Assembly (NCBI RefSeq): GCF_035989285.1
Contig: NZ_CP108513.1
Span: 3,906,001-3,970,000, forward strand
DNA from: Streptomyces sp. NBC_01235
Lineage (GTDB): Bacteria; Actinomycetota; Actinomycetes; Streptomycetales; Streptomycetaceae
DNA: 64,000 nucleotides
Direction: 5' to 3'
Shown here: piece after piece, positions 1-8,470 of the stretch
Layout: every line of letters begins with the position of its first letter
Position numbering within the stretch: position 1 is the first letter of the stretch
Position numbers and translations under genes: made by a program
The notes under the pieces: generated by a model
The model's database searches: none
Told to the model about the DNA's origin: nothing
Seen by the model: only the letters and a program-made list of their open reading frames with translations

Positions 1-390
1 GCGGAAGCTCTCCTCACCGCCCAACAGGCCGTTGGTCAGGCCGCGTTCGCGTTGCAGCTGATGTACCAGCGCCTGGACGCGCAGGCTGAGGCCGACCTCG
101 GCACGGGTCGTCCGGGCGTCGCCGAGGGCCTCCGCACGGCCGTACACGGCCAGACCGGCCACCGCCAGCAGCAAGCAGATCGGGACCGTGATGACCACCG
201 CCACCCGGCCTCTGATGCTGCGCCAGCCAGGTATCGGCCGCCGGCCGGGCATCGGCCGGCCGACGGGAGCCGTTCGGCCACCGCGGGGCCCTGAACCGCC
301 CTTGCCCAGACCGCCCTTGCCCAGACCGCCCCTGCCGATGATTGCGCCGAGCCTGCCGAGCACCGGCCGAAATGGCGTCCACACCCTCAT
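1..390 (-). CDS. Sensor histidine kinase with nitrate/nitrite-sensing domain, 5' part only
   Basis: The gene starts at 390 (ATG, MRVWTPFRP) and runs leftwards out of the window, so only the first 130 codons are visible. A basic glycine-rich cytoplasmic leader contains a short GRGGLGKGGLGKGG repeat. It is followed by one transmembrane segment (VAVVITVPICLLLAVAGLAV) and the start of an extracellular helical NIT-type sensor (VHQLQRERGLTNGLLGG; the QLQRERG pattern is typical). In Streptomyces such kinases often head conservons, with roadblock, DUF742 and GTPase genes downstream; those would lie outside the window. The kinase core is not visible, so the type is inferred from the N-terminus. Confidence 0.72.
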   Translation of the reverse strand, partial: MRVWTPFRPVLGRLGAIIGRGGLGKGGLGKGGSGPRGGRTAPVGRPMPGRRPIPGWRSIRGRVAVVITVPICLLLAVAGLAVYGRAEALGDARTTRAEVGLSLRVQALVHQLQRERGLTNGLLGGEESFR

Positions 391-509
391 GTCACGAAGC
401 TAGTCCGACCGCCGTGGCGGCCGGTTTCCGACCTGTTAGACCCCGTGGGGACTTCAGTTGCGCCACCCTCACACCGCGGGCCGGGAGACTGTGACCTCGC
501 GCCCCGGGG

Positions 510-680
510 TCAAGCGTGGGCCCTGCTCGCGTCGGCCAGGGCCGGCCTCACGATCACGAGGACGGACGACACCGCGCAGACGGTCCTCTGCCGACGGCTC
601 CATCCGTCCCAACCCCGTTGCCCCTTGCCACCGATGGCTACGTCGATCATGCCGACGAGGAGGACGGTGAGGCCGGTCAC
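510..680 (-). pseudogene. Possible C-terminal remnant of a sugar ABC permease
   Basis: Just after the chvE stop, an open frame reads GTG..VTGLTVLLVGMIDVAIGG and ends after 56 codons. C-termini of XylH/GguB-type permeases often read like KGLVLLxAVxxDV, so this could be the tail of a lost gguB-like gene. ChvE-type binding proteins are normally followed by an ATPase and a permease gene, and neither is present here. The match is short and made from memory; it may be chance. Confidence 0.22.
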
Positions 681-720
681 GCGACGACGTACACCGCCCC
701 GCGTGACCGGCGCTCTGCCG

Positions 721-1812
721 CTACTTGAGCTCGGCGTCGGTGTAGTAGCCGCCCGCGACCAGAACGTACTCGTAGTTGCTCTTGTCGACGGTGGTCGGCT
801 GCAGCAAGTAGGCGGGCACGGCCTTGACGCCGTTGTTGTAGGACCTTCTGTTGTTTATCTTCGGCGTCTTGCCGGTGAGTATGTCGTCGGCCATTTCCGC
901 GGCGACCCCGGCGAGCAGGCGGAGGTCCTTGTAGACGGTCTGCGACTGCTCACCCGCGATGATCGACTTCACCGAGGCCAGTTCGGCGTCCTGACCGGTG
1001 ATGATCGGGAGGGGCTTGCCGCCGGCGCCGTAGCCGTACGACTTCAGCGCGTTCAGGACGCCCATGGAGATGCCGTCGTACGGCGACAGGACCGCGTCGA
1101 CCGTCTTGCTTCCGTACGACCTGGCGAGGAGTCCCTCCATGCGCTTCTGCGCGGTGGGGCCGTCCCAGCGCAGGGTGGTGACCTCCTTGAGCGCGGTCTG
1201 ACCGGACCGGACGACCAACTGCTTGCTGTCCACGTACGGCTGAAGAAGGTGCATCGCGCCGTCGAAGAAGTACTTGGTGTTGTTGTCGTCGGGGGAGCCG
1301 GCGAACAGCTCGATGTTGAACGGGCCCTTGCCTTTCTCCAGGCCGAGCTTGTCGATGATGTAGAGCGCCTGGAACCGGCCGACCTGCTCGTTGTCGAAAG
1401 AGACGTAGTAGTCGACGTTCTGGGTGCCGAGGATGAGACGGTCGTAGGAGATCACCGGGATGTGCGCGTCGGCGGCCTGCTGGAGCACACCGTTCAGCGA
1501 CTTGTTGTCGATGGCCGCGATGATCAGTGCGTCGACGCCCTGCTTGATCAGGTCCGCGATCTGTGAGACCTGGGTCTTCGGGTCGTCGTTGCCGTAGACC
1601 AGCTTGGTCTGGTATCCGTCGGCCTTCAGGTCATTGACGACGCTCTTTCCGTCGGTGAGCCAGCGCTCGGAGGCCTGGGTCGGCATGGCGATGCCGATGG
1701 TGCCGCTGCCGCCCTTGGAGCCGCCCACGGTGCTCTCGCCGCAGGCGGACAAGGTGAGGGCCAGGGAGGCGGCCCCGGCGATGGCGGCGAGGGCGGCTCT
1801 TCGGTTGAGCAT
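721..1812 (-). CDS. chvE: ChvE-type sugar ABC transporter substrate-binding lipoprotein
   Basis: This is a periplasmic-binding-protein-1 fold sugar receptor of 363 residues, tethered outside the membrane as a lipoprotein. The start at 1812 (MLNRRAAL) has a GAGGAACG ribosome site. The signal peptide ends in a lipobox LSAC with Cys24. The mature part begins GTIGIAMPTQASERW, and the repeated Rossmann-like lobes carry DALIIAAIDNKSL and VDAVLSPYDGISMG, typical of ChvE/multiple monosaccharide binders. No ATPase or permease gene lies next to it on either side, so it is an orphan receptor unless it works with a transporter elsewhere. The frame can be read further upstream to 1857, but no better start is seen. 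Confidence 0.88.
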   Translation of the reverse strand: MLNRRAALAAIAGAASLALTLSACGESTVGGSKGGSGTIGIAMPTQASERWLTDGKSVVNDLKADGYQTKLVYGNDDPKTQVSQIADLIKQGVDALIIAAIDNKSLNGVLQQAADAHIPVISYDRLILGTQNVDYYVSFDNEQVGRFQALYIIDKLGLEKGKGPFNIELFAGSPDDNNTKYFFDGAMHLLQPYVDSKQLVVRSGQTALKEVTTLRWDGPTAQKRMEGLLARSYGSKTVDAVLSPYDGISMGVLNALKSYGYGAGGKPLPIITGQDAELASVKSIIAGEQSQTVYKDLRLLAGVAAEMADDILTGKTPKINNRRSYNNGVKAVPAYLLQPTTVDKSNYEYVLVAGGYYTDAELK

Positions 1813-2936
1813 GGTGATCGTTCCTCGTTCTTCTCGTCGTTGAGAGGGTGGCGGCATATATCGGATGTCGGCGGGGAAGCGATGGAGCAGGCCGGCCGGC
1901 CTGCGCGCCGGTCGGGATTCGAGCCGGCCGGTGCCGTACCCGCTTCCGGGCGGTGACCGGGGTCGGGCTCAGGTCCTGTGGAGGGGTGCCGTACGGGTGG
2001 ATCCCGGGCGCCCTGGACGGACCGGACCTCAGGTGGAACGGTGCGCCGCGGCGGATCCGCTCGGTGATCGCGTGGATCCGCTTCCGCAGGTGGCCGCCGA
2101 CGTCGTCGGGGACGTGGTGCGCACGTTCAGGAACGTTGAACAGGCGGTGGGTCACGCTCAAATGACCGAGGGTCGGATGGCTCGGCACGTCGCTCGCATC
2201 GGTGCTCAGGCGCCTCGGTGCCCCGCAGCTCGCCGATCAGTGCGTCGGTGCGGCCCTGCACCCGGGTCTGGCCGGCTCCCGTGATCCCCGCGCCGGTGAA
2301 CACCTGTACATACGTCAGGCCGCGCCACCGCGTTCCTGTCACGTATGTGCCGATTCCGGTGGTGCGCAGGGCGCTTGCCTTTCAGCCGTTCGAAATACCG
2401 TCACGTGGTCGGAATGTTGGCGTGAGATTAGGAGGGGGTGTGCAGGGTGTCAACGGGGCGAACAGAAACGATTCCAGAAAGTGTTCGAGACCGCTTGCCG
2501 GAAGGCGGTACACGTGGCCGTTTCGCTTTCCTTGTCATTCGTCCCTTTTCGCGGCCGTTCGGGCGAGATCAGGAGCCGGATGCATCCCATGGGCGGGCCG
2601 CCCGTGAACGCGGTGGAGAGCCCGTGCAAGAAGTGGTGCGCGGTCGGCGCCGGCAGGTCTCCGCCTGGCCACCGGCGAAGCCCGACCGTCGGGTTGGGTC
2701 CCGGACACGATTCCGGGCCGCCCCCCGGACAGAGCGGGGATGCAACCATTCCCTGTGGAGCTGGAGCCCCCGGAAGCCGACCGCGCGCTCAGGACCACAG
2801 CCGCAGGCACTGACAACGCCGCTGCCGCGGCTCGCCGCCGGCGAGGCCGCAGGGCAGGGCACGGCTCGGGCGGACATGCCACGGCCGCCCCGGTGCCAAA
2901 GACCGAGGCGGCCGTTTCACGTGCCCAAGGACGAAC
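1813..2936. other. 1.1 kb intergenic stretch without a convincing gene
   Basis: Several open frames of 70 to 200 codons exist here, but none has a ribosome site, a recognisable motif and Streptomyces codon bias together. The part nearest chvE must hold its promoter. A hairpin at 2881-2915 closes the protease gene. The remainder may be decayed coding DNA. Confidence 0.5.
2881..2915 (-). terminator. Hairpin downstream of the M4 protease gene
   Basis: Perfect 9-bp arms (ACGGCCGCC at 2881-2889 and GGCGGCCGT at 2907-2915) enclose a 17-base loop with a further short CGGT/ACCG pairing. It begins 21 bases after the protease stop codon on the minus strand. There is no U-tract, as is common in Streptomyces. 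Confidence 0.55.
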
Positions 2937-4583
2937 TCAGTTCACGTTGACCGCGCTCCACGCCGCCGCCACCGCGTTGTACTCCGTGCTGCCGTTGCCG
3001 TAGAGGTCCTTCGCGGCGTTGAGGGTCGCCGTCCTCGCTCCCGCGTATTTCGTCGAGGACGTCATGTAGACGGTCAACGCGCGGTACCAGATCGCGCCCA
3101 GCTTGTCGCGGCCGATGCCGGTGACCGTGGAGCCGTTGTACGTCGGGGAGTTGTACGTCACGCCGTTGACGGTCTTCGTGCCGCTGCCCTCCGCGAGGAG
3201 GTAGGCGAAGTGGTTGGCTACGCCCGAGGAGTAGTGGACGTCGAGGTTGCCGACCGAACTGCTCCAGTAGTCGGCGGAGTTGCCGTCCTTGCTCGGCTTG
3301 TCCATGTAGCGCAGGGCGTCCCGGCCGAAGCCGGAGCGGACGATCTTCTCGCCGATCAGGTAGTCGCCGGTGTCCTGCGCGTTCCCCGCGTAGAACTCGA
3401 CCAACGAGCCGAAGATGTCGGACGTCGCCTCGTTCAGGCCGCCCGACTCGCCCGAATAGGTCAGCGCCGCCGTCTTCGACGTCACGCCGTGGGACATCTC
3501 GTGGCCGGCCACGTCCAGGGCGACCAGCGGGCCGAGCTGGGTGCCGTCTCCGTCGCCGTAGGTCATGCAGAAGCAGCTGTCGTCCCAGAAGGCGTTGTTG
3601 TAGCTGTTGCCGTAGTGGACGCGGTTGTAGGAGCCCTTGCCGTCGTTGCCGATGCCGTTGCGGCCGTGGACGTTCTTGTAGTAGTCCCAGGTCACGTCGG
3701 TGCCGTACTGGGCGTCGACGGCGGCCGTGGAGCGGTCCGTCGCGGCGCCGGTGCCCCAGTGGTTGTCGGTGTCCGTGAAGAGGGTCGCGGGGGCGCGGCT
3801 GATGCAGATGCCGAAGATGCACAGGTCGGTCTTGTTGGCCGCGTCACCGGTGTAGGTGTTGCCGCGCGTCGGGTCCTTGAGCTGGTACGTCGATCCCGAG
3901 AGGGTCGTCTCCAGCGGGACCGTGCCGCCGTACAGGGACTTGCCGTCCCCGGTGGCCGTCTCGATGGTGTCCCAGGCGTCGATCTGCGCGCCGGTGCGGG
4001 CGTCGGTCAGCACCGCGCGGGCGACCGGGTTGCCGAGCGGGTCCAGGGCGACGACGTTCGTCCGCCAGGCCAGCCTCGGGGCGCCGTGCAGGGCGTCGAC
4101 GACCAGCTGCGGCTTGGCCTTGACCTGCTTCAGCGTCTCACCGAGGTTGGCCGCGCGCAGGGCGTTGACGGCCACGTCGGCGGCCTTCGGGGCGGAGAGG
4201 GCGGGGGTGATGCTCGCCAGTGAGATCGTCGTCCGTGTCGCCCGGTTCGCGCTGCGGTACGTGCCGTCGGGGGCGAGGTGGACGACGAAGTCGCCGCCCA
4301 GGACGGGGAGTTGGCGGTAGGTGCGGTCGTAGCGGACGTGCTGGGTGCCGTCCTTGTCGACGACCACGTCACGGACGGAGGTGCCCTGCACGGAGGTGAG
4401 GCCCAGGGCCGCCGCGTGGTCGGCGAGGGCCGCCGCCGCGTTGTCCAGGGCGGTGGCCCGGGTCGGTCTGTCGGCCGCGTCGGCGACCGGGGAGAGTACG
4501 GCGGCCAGGAGCGTGGCCGTGGTGGCGGCGATGCCGGCGGTGGCGAGACGGGAACCTCGGACGTGCTGCCGTATCCGACTCAT
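2937..4583 (-). CDS. Secreted M4 (thermolysin-like) neutral metalloprotease
   Basis: This is a 548-residue pre-pro-enzyme. The start at 4583 (MSRIRQHVRG) follows GAGGAGACC. A signal peptide ends near VADAADRP. The propeptide carries FTP and PepSY-like parts (VRYDRTYRQLPVLGGDFVVH). The catalytic domain has the zinc motif HEMSH at residues 361-365 and the third ligand in GGLNEATSD (Glu385), and the C-terminal domain contributes DVHYSSGVANH with the transition-state His. All key residues are present, so the enzyme should be active outside the cell as a general protein-degrading exoenzyme. Two Cys pairs (DLCIFGICIS; DDSCFCMTY) may form disulfides. A palindrome lies about 100 bases upstream. Confidence 0.95.
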   Translation of the reverse strand: MSRIRQHVRGSRLATAGIAATTATLLAAVLSPVADAADRPTRATALDNAAAALADHAAALGLTSVQGTSVRDVVVDKDGTQHVRYDRTYRQLPVLGGDFVVHLAPDGTYRSANRATRTTISLASITPALSAPKAADVAVNALRAANLGETLKQVKAKPQLVVDALHGAPRLAWRTNVVALDPLGNPVARAVLTDARTGAQIDAWDTIETATGDGKSLYGGTVPLETTLSGSTYQLKDPTRGNTYTGDAANKTDLCIFGICISRAPATLFTDTDNHWGTGAATDRSTAAVDAQYGTDVTWDYYKNVHGRNGIGNDGKGSYNRVHYGNSYNNAFWDDSCFCMTYGDGDGTQLGPLVALDVAGHEMSHGVTSKTAALTYSGESGGLNEATSDIFGSLVEFYAGNAQDTGDYLIGEKIVRSGFGRDALRYMDKPSKDGNSADYWSSSVGNLDVHYSSGVANHFAYLLAEGSGTKTVNGVTYNSPTYNGSTVTGIGRDKLGAIWYRALTVYMTSSTKYAGARTATLNAAKDLYGNGSTEYNAVAAAWSAVNVN

Positions 4584-4679
4584 CAGTGTCTTCGGTCTCC
4601 TCGGGAAGGCGCCGTGGGGGGCGCGTGTGGGGGTGGCATGTGGAGGTGGCGCTGACGTCGTCCTGGCATTTAAGAGGCC

Positions 4680-4691
4680 ATGACATGTCAT
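4680..4691. promoter_or_regulatory. Perfect 12-bp palindrome upstream of the protease
   Basis: ATGACATGTCAT is fully self-complementary and lies between the divergent protease and cyclotransferase genes, 97 bases before the protease start and 60 before the other. A TTAAAT-like -10 for the protease is visible at about 4670 on the minus strand, so a bound protein could overlap the promoter. No regulator gene is adjacent. Confidence 0.35.
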
Positions 4692-4750
4692 GTCCATAGC
4701 GCCTACGCGAGGGACCGGTGTGGGGGCGGTGAGGGGAGAGAATCGTTTCC

Positions 4751-5191
4751 GTGACCGCCCCCGAACTCCCCTTCTTCGTCTACGGCACCCTCCGCCCCGG
4801 CGAGGTCAACCACGACCTCTTCCTGCACGGCCGCACCCTCCGCGAGGAGCCGGCCCGGCTGGCGGGCGCGGTGCTGTACGACGGGCCCGGTCATCCCTAC
4901 GCGGTCGAGGAGCCGGGCCGTCACGAGCTCCCCGGTGCGACCGTCGTCGGGGAGCTCGTGACGGCCCTCCCGGCGGCGTACGCGCGGCTGCTCGCCGACC
5001 TCGACCGGCTGGAGGAGTACCGGCCGGGCGACCCGCGCAACCTCTACGAGCGCGTGGAGCGGACGGTGCTCCGCGCGGACGGCTCGCCTCCCGTGCGCGC
5101 CTGGGTGTACGTCGCCGCACCCGCCGTCGCCGCCCGGCTGAGGGGTCGGGGGAAGCTGATCGAGGGCGGGGACTGGCTCGCGCGGCGGTGA
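4751..5191 (+). CDS. Gamma-glutamylcyclotransferase (AIG2-like) family protein
   Basis: A cytoplasmic 146-residue protein with the GGCT-fold signature FVYGTLRPGEVNHDLF at residues 9-24 and the later LDRLEEYRPGDPRNLYER segment, which supplies the expected acidic general base. Family members cyclise gamma-glutamyl amines or peptides, but the exact substrate cannot be read from the sequence. The GTG start at 4751 is preceded by GGGAGAG. The length is normal for the family. It is transcribed alone, divergent from the protease. Confidence 0.85.
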   Translation: MTAPELPFFVYGTLRPGEVNHDLFLHGRTLREEPARLAGAVLYDGPGHPYAVEEPGRHELPGATVVGELVTALPAAYARLLADLDRLEEYRPGDPRNLYERVERTVLRADGSPPVRAWVYVAAPAVAARLRGRGKLIEGGDWLARR

Positions 5192-5404
5192 CCGGTCACC
5201 CGTTCACACCCCCTGCGGGCGCTTTTCCGCACCCTGCCGCCCTCACGGCGATGACCTGCTGGAACGCGTGCGGGGGCGGCCCCCTCGGATCGGCATCTGA
5301 CACCCATTCATCCCATTCCTGACGCACCCTCAGGAAGCGCGCTCGCCGTGCTGCGACTTACCTCGGAAAGGCAGGGAATCTCGAACGGCTCGTAAGGAGC
5401 ACCC

Positions 5405-5932
5405 ATGCGACGCACCCCCCGGCTGCTGACCGGTACCGCGCTCGCCGTCACCGCCGCGGCCGGGTTCGCCGTACCCGCCCACGCGGCCGGTACCCGGGCC
5501 GGGAGCCTGGAGGTGTACCCCTCCGCCGCGGCGCCGGGCGGGCAGGTGTCGGTGAACACGGCGGCATGCGGGGACGGCGAGGCGGCGGCGGGCGACGCCG
5601 GTGCGGTGGGCGCCGGTCGCTTCACCCTCGCGCCCAGCACGCACGAGGGTGAGGCGATCGGGCAGTTCCGGGTGCCGCCGAGCGCGCAGCCGGGCACGTA
5701 CGAGATCGTCGCGGAGTGCGCCGGGGACGGGCGGCGGATCATCGGGGACCTGGTGGTCACGCTGGCCTCGGACCGGCAGCCGGTGGCTCCGCGAGGAAGT
5801 GTGAAGACGGGGGTCGGCGGCGCACTGGGCCCCGACCCCGAACAGACCGCGGCCGGTGTGGCGGCTCTCGCCGTCGCCGCCGCGGGCGGTACCTGGCTCC
5901 TGCATCGCCGGGCGAGAGGCGACGGGTTCTGA
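5405..5932 (+). CDS. Exported protein with C-terminal membrane anchor, next to a class F sortase
   Basis: A 175-residue protein with a clean signal peptide (cleavage near AHAAGT), a small beta-rich extracellular domain with two cysteines, a TGVGGALGPDPEQTA linker, one C-terminal transmembrane helix and a RRARGDGF tail. The strong ribosome site AAGGAG lies 5 bases before the ATG. In Streptomyces such proteins commonly sit beside a class F sortase and may be its substrate or partner. There is no canonical LPxTG; the sorting motif for class F enzymes is not known to me. The sortase follows 200 bases downstream on the same strand. Confidence 0.75.
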   Translation: MRRTPRLLTGTALAVTAAAGFAVPAHAAGTRAGSLEVYPSAAAPGGQVSVNTAACGDGEAAAGDAGAVGAGRFTLAPSTHEGEAIGQFRVPPSAQPGTYEIVAECAGDGRRIIGDLVVTLASDRQPVAPRGSVKTGVGGALGPDPEQTAAGVAALAVAAAGGTWLLHRRARGDGF

Positions 5933-6039
5933 CGGACACCCTCCGCTGTCCGTCAGCCGGTACCGCATGTCCCCTCCCCCTCCGGGTCCGACGCCCCTCG
6001 CGGCCTGGAGGGGGGCACGGGGTTCCCGCTCATCAGGAA

Positions 6040-6120
6040 TTCACGCAGATCACGCAGATCACGGAGATCACCGGGTTCACGGAGATCACGCAGATCACGG
6101 GGTTCATGAAGTTCACGGAG
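6040..6120 (+). repeat. Nine tandem 9-bp units in the leader of the sortase gene
   Basis: Units such as TTCACGCAG, ATCACGCAG and ATCACGGAG repeat nine times without a break from 6040 to 6120, ending 12 bases before the sortase start and abutting its ribosome site. The unit is a multiple of three and in frame with the sortase, encoding a degenerate (F/I)T(Q/E) triplet, but I see no start codon upstream in that frame before the repeat. Confidence 0.85.
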
Positions 6121-6132
6121 AGGGGATCTGGC

Positions 6133-6756
6133 ATGCGCAGGGTCGGCAACACCGCCATAGCGGCCGTCACCGTGGTCGCCCTCGGCTGCGGCGCGTGGCT
6201 GCTGCACAGCGGCGCCGAGACGCACGCCCCGCCGCAGCCGTCCGCGGCGCAGGCCCACACGGGCGGCCCGGACGTGTCGGCCCGGTCGGCCCCGGCGCTG
6301 CCGCCCTCCCCGCCCGACCGCGTCCGTATCCCCGCGATCCACGTGGACGCCCCCCTGACGGGCCTCGCCCTCACCCCCTCCGGCGGCCTCGACGTCCCGC
6401 CCGCCGAGAAGAAGAACCTCGCGGGCTGGTACGAGGCCGGCACCACCCCCGGCGAGACGGGCACCGCGATCGTCGCCGGCCACGTCGACAACGCCGACGG
6501 CCCCGCCGTCTTCTACGACTTGGGCGCCCTGCGCAAGGGCAGCGTCATCGAGGTGGACCGGCGCGACGGAAGCGTCGCCGTGTTCACCGTGGACGCCGTC
6601 GAGGTGTACCAGGCACGCGCCTTCCCCGACGAGAAGGTGTACGGGGCGGCCCGGCGGCCCGAGCTGCGGGTGATCACCTGCGGCGGCGCCTACTCGCGGT
6701 CGACCGGTTACCAGGGGAACGTGGTCGTGTTCGCGCACCTCACGGGGAGCCGCTGA
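6133..6756 (+). CDS. Class F sortase
   Basis: A 207-residue membrane-anchored transpeptidase. The N-terminal helix ([16 protein letters not shown]) is followed by a Pro/Ala linker and the sortase domain beginning [12 protein letters not shown]. The catalytic His lies in [11 protein letters not shown], the Cys in [13 protein letters not shown], and a C-terminal GNVVVFAHL strand follows, all as expected. The start at 6133 follows GGAGAGGGG; an in-frame ATG at 6106 lies inside the 9-bp repeat tract and is less likely. It probably anchors or crosslinks the exported protein encoded just upstream. Confidence 0.9.
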   Translation: MRRVGNTAIAAVTVVALGCGAWLLHSGAETHAPPQPSAAQAHTGGPDVSARSAPALPPSPPDRVRIPAIHVDAPLTGLALTPSGGLDVPPAEKKNLAGWYEAGTTPGETGTAIVAGHVDNADGPAVFYDLGALRKGSVIEVDRRDGSVAVFTVDAVEVYQARAFPDEKVYGAARRPELRVITCGGAYSRSTGYQGNVVVFAHLTGSR

Positions 6757-6944
6757 CCACCGACCGGGCGACGGTCCGCGCGCATTCCAGGGCCTCGGTG
6801 TGCGTGGTGTCGACCTCCACGTCGTAGACCACGCCCCGGTGCACCGGCTCCGCCTGCCGCGGGCAGGACCTCCTGCAGACACCGCACGATCCCGGACTTT
6901 CCGGAGCTGGAACCGCCGTTCAGCACGATCACCTGAGTCGTCAC
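6740..6944 (-). pseudogene. Collapsed chloramphenicol phosphotransferase-like kinase gene
   Basis: From a GTG at 6944 the frame reads [18 protein letters not shown] with an intact P-loop, followed by [10 protein letters not shown]. It then jumps, with a frame change, to a C-terminal piece [20 protein letters not shown] that ends at 6740. Intact members of this family are about 180 residues; here roughly 110 internal residues are missing. The remnant overlaps the end of the sortase gene by 17 bases. Confidence 0.8.
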
Positions 6945-6987
6945 CCGGGTCACAGTAGGGGTCCGCGCCCGGCTCCCCCACTCGTTT

Positions 6988-7152
6988 TCAGGCACCCCAC
7001 TGCTCGTAGGCCAGGTTCGCCACCAGCACGAACACCACGATCTTGGCGGTGGCCGAGGCGGTGAGCAGGCCGAGGTGGAGGACGGCGGTGAGGGCGAGGA
7101 CCAGGAAGGCGCCCGTGCCGGGTCCGACGAGGCCGTCGTAGAAGCCGGCCAT
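6988..7152 (-). pseudogene. C-terminal fragment of a TSUP (TauE/SafE) membrane permease
   Basis: The 54-codon frame from ATG at 7152 reads [20 protein letters not shown] and later [20 protein letters not shown]. GFYDGxxGPGTG is the hallmark of the second half of TSUP anion permeases, which normally have about 250 residues. Only the last part remains, so the gene is a relic rather than a short functional protein. Confidence 0.72.
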
Positions 7153-7197
7153 GGGGGACAACCCTCACACCCACTCCCCGCCCCCGCTGAGGGCAGC

Positions 7198-7235
7198 GTT
7201 CCTCGCGGGAAACAACGGTGATGCGGCCGGGTAAC
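7198..7235 (+). promoter_or_regulatory. GlnR-type operator upstream of the nitrite reductase operon
   Basis: Four 5-bp half-sites GTTCC, GAAAC, GATGC and GTAAC are spaced exactly 11 bases apart (7198, 7209, 7220, 7231). This matches the known actinobacterial GlnR pattern gTnAC-N6-GaAAC repeated. It ends 23 bases before the first gene. GlnR control of nirB is established in S. coelicolor; binding here is inferred. Confidence 0.65.
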
Positions 7236-7258
7236 GTCGGCATCGCACGCTCCTGGAC

Positions 7259-8470
7259 ATGACCTCGAATTCGCGTGTGGTGGTGATCGGCGCCGGCCTC
7301 GCGGGCGTACGACTCGCCCGCCGGCTCGGCGAGCTGGGCACGCCCGCACTGCTGATCGGCGAGGAGGAGCACCGGCCGTACAACCGGGTCCTGCTCGCCG
7401 AGGTGCTGGCCGGCCGGTACGCCCCCGAGGTGATCGCGCTGCCCGCGCCCGCCGGACTGGTCCGGGCCCAGGTCACCGGGATCGACCGCGACCGGCGGAC
7501 GGTGGCCTGCGCGGACGGCTCGGAGATCGCATACGACACGTTGGTCCTGGCCACCGGCTCCAACCCGGTGCTGCCGCCCCTGCGCGGTCTGTTCACGCCC
7601 GACCACGTGCTGCCGGAGGGCGTCCACGCCTTCCGCACCATGGACGACTGCCTCGGCCTGTCGAAGGCGGTACGGCCGGGCGTACGGGCGGTCGTCATCG
7701 GCGGCGGGCTCCTCGGGGTCTCCGCGGCCCGCGCCCTCGCCGTGCGCGGCGCGCAGGTCGTCCTCGCCCAGCAGTCCGAGCGCCTCATGGAGCGCCAGCT
7801 CGACCCGAACGCCTCCAAGCTGGTGCTGCGGCACCTGAAGGACCTCGGCGTCGAGGTCCACACCGAGTGCCGGGTGCGCGACGTGCGCTGCGTCGGCGGG
7901 ACCGTCCGCTCGGTCGAGATGGCCGACGGCTACGCCCTCGACGCCGACCTGGTGGTGCTGGCCTGCGGAGTCTCCCCGCGCGCCGGTCTCGCCAAGGCCG
8001 CGGGGCTCGCCGTCCACAAGGGCATCCTCGTGGACGACGAACTCCGTACGTCCGACCCGCACATCCGCGCGATCGGCGACTGCGCGCAGCACGACGGGAA
8101 CGTGTACGGACTGGCCGCACCGGCGCTCGAACAGGCGGATGTCCTCGCCGAGTCGCTGACCGGCACCGCCGGTTCCCGCTACTCCGGCACCCGTGCCCTC
8201 ACCCGGCTCACCCTCGCCGGGAACAGCGCCTTCGACCTCGCCGCGTTCGGTGAGACGGAGCCGCGCCCCGGCGACGACGTCGTGCAGCTCGCCGACGCCA
8301 CCCGGGGCACCTACCGCAAGGTCGTCGTCCGCGACGACCGCCTGGTCGGCGGGGTCCTCGTCGGCGAACTCGGCACCGTCGGCGCACTCGCCCGCGCCTG
8401 GGAGGGAGCAGAGCCGCTCCCCGACGACGGCCCCCTGCTCCACCTGCTCACCAACGATGGAGGCTCCTGA
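7259..8470 (+). CDS. FAD/NAD(P)-dependent oxidoreductase of the nitrite reductase operon
   Basis: A 403-residue pyridine-nucleotide-disulfide-type reductase resembling the N-terminal half of NirB. It has an FAD-binding [17 protein letters not shown] at the N-terminus, a central NAD-binding [17 protein letters not shown], the ATGSNP motif and the second FAD motif IRAIGDCAQ. It probably passes electrons to or supports NirB, whose gene follows with a TGATG overlap. No strong ribosome site precedes the ATG. It lies directly behind the GlnR-type site. Confidence 0.88.
   Translation: MTSNSRVVVIGAGLAGVRLARRLGELGTPALLIGEEEHRPYNRVLLAEVLAGRYAPEVIALPAPAGLVRAQVTGIDRDRRTVACADGSEIAYDTLVLATGSNPVLPPLRGLFTPDHVLPEGVHAFRTMDDCLGLSKAVRPGVRAVVIGGGLLGVSAARALAVRGAQVVLAQQSERLMERQLDPNASKLVLRHLKDLGVEVHTECRVRDVRCVGGTVRSVEMADGYALDADLVVLACGVSPRAGLAKAAGLAVHKGILVDDELRTSDPHIRAIGDCAQHDGNVYGLAAPALEQADVLAESLTGTAGSRYSGTRALTRLTLAGNSAFDLAAFGETEPRPGDDVVQLADATRGTYRKVVVRDDRLVGGVLVGELGTVGALARAWEGAEPLPDDGPLLHLLTNDGGS

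Noticed and set aside
5716..6132. Longer sortase N-terminus including the 9-bp repeats
   Set aside because: The in-frame extension has no start codon with a ribosome site and overlaps the upstream gene.
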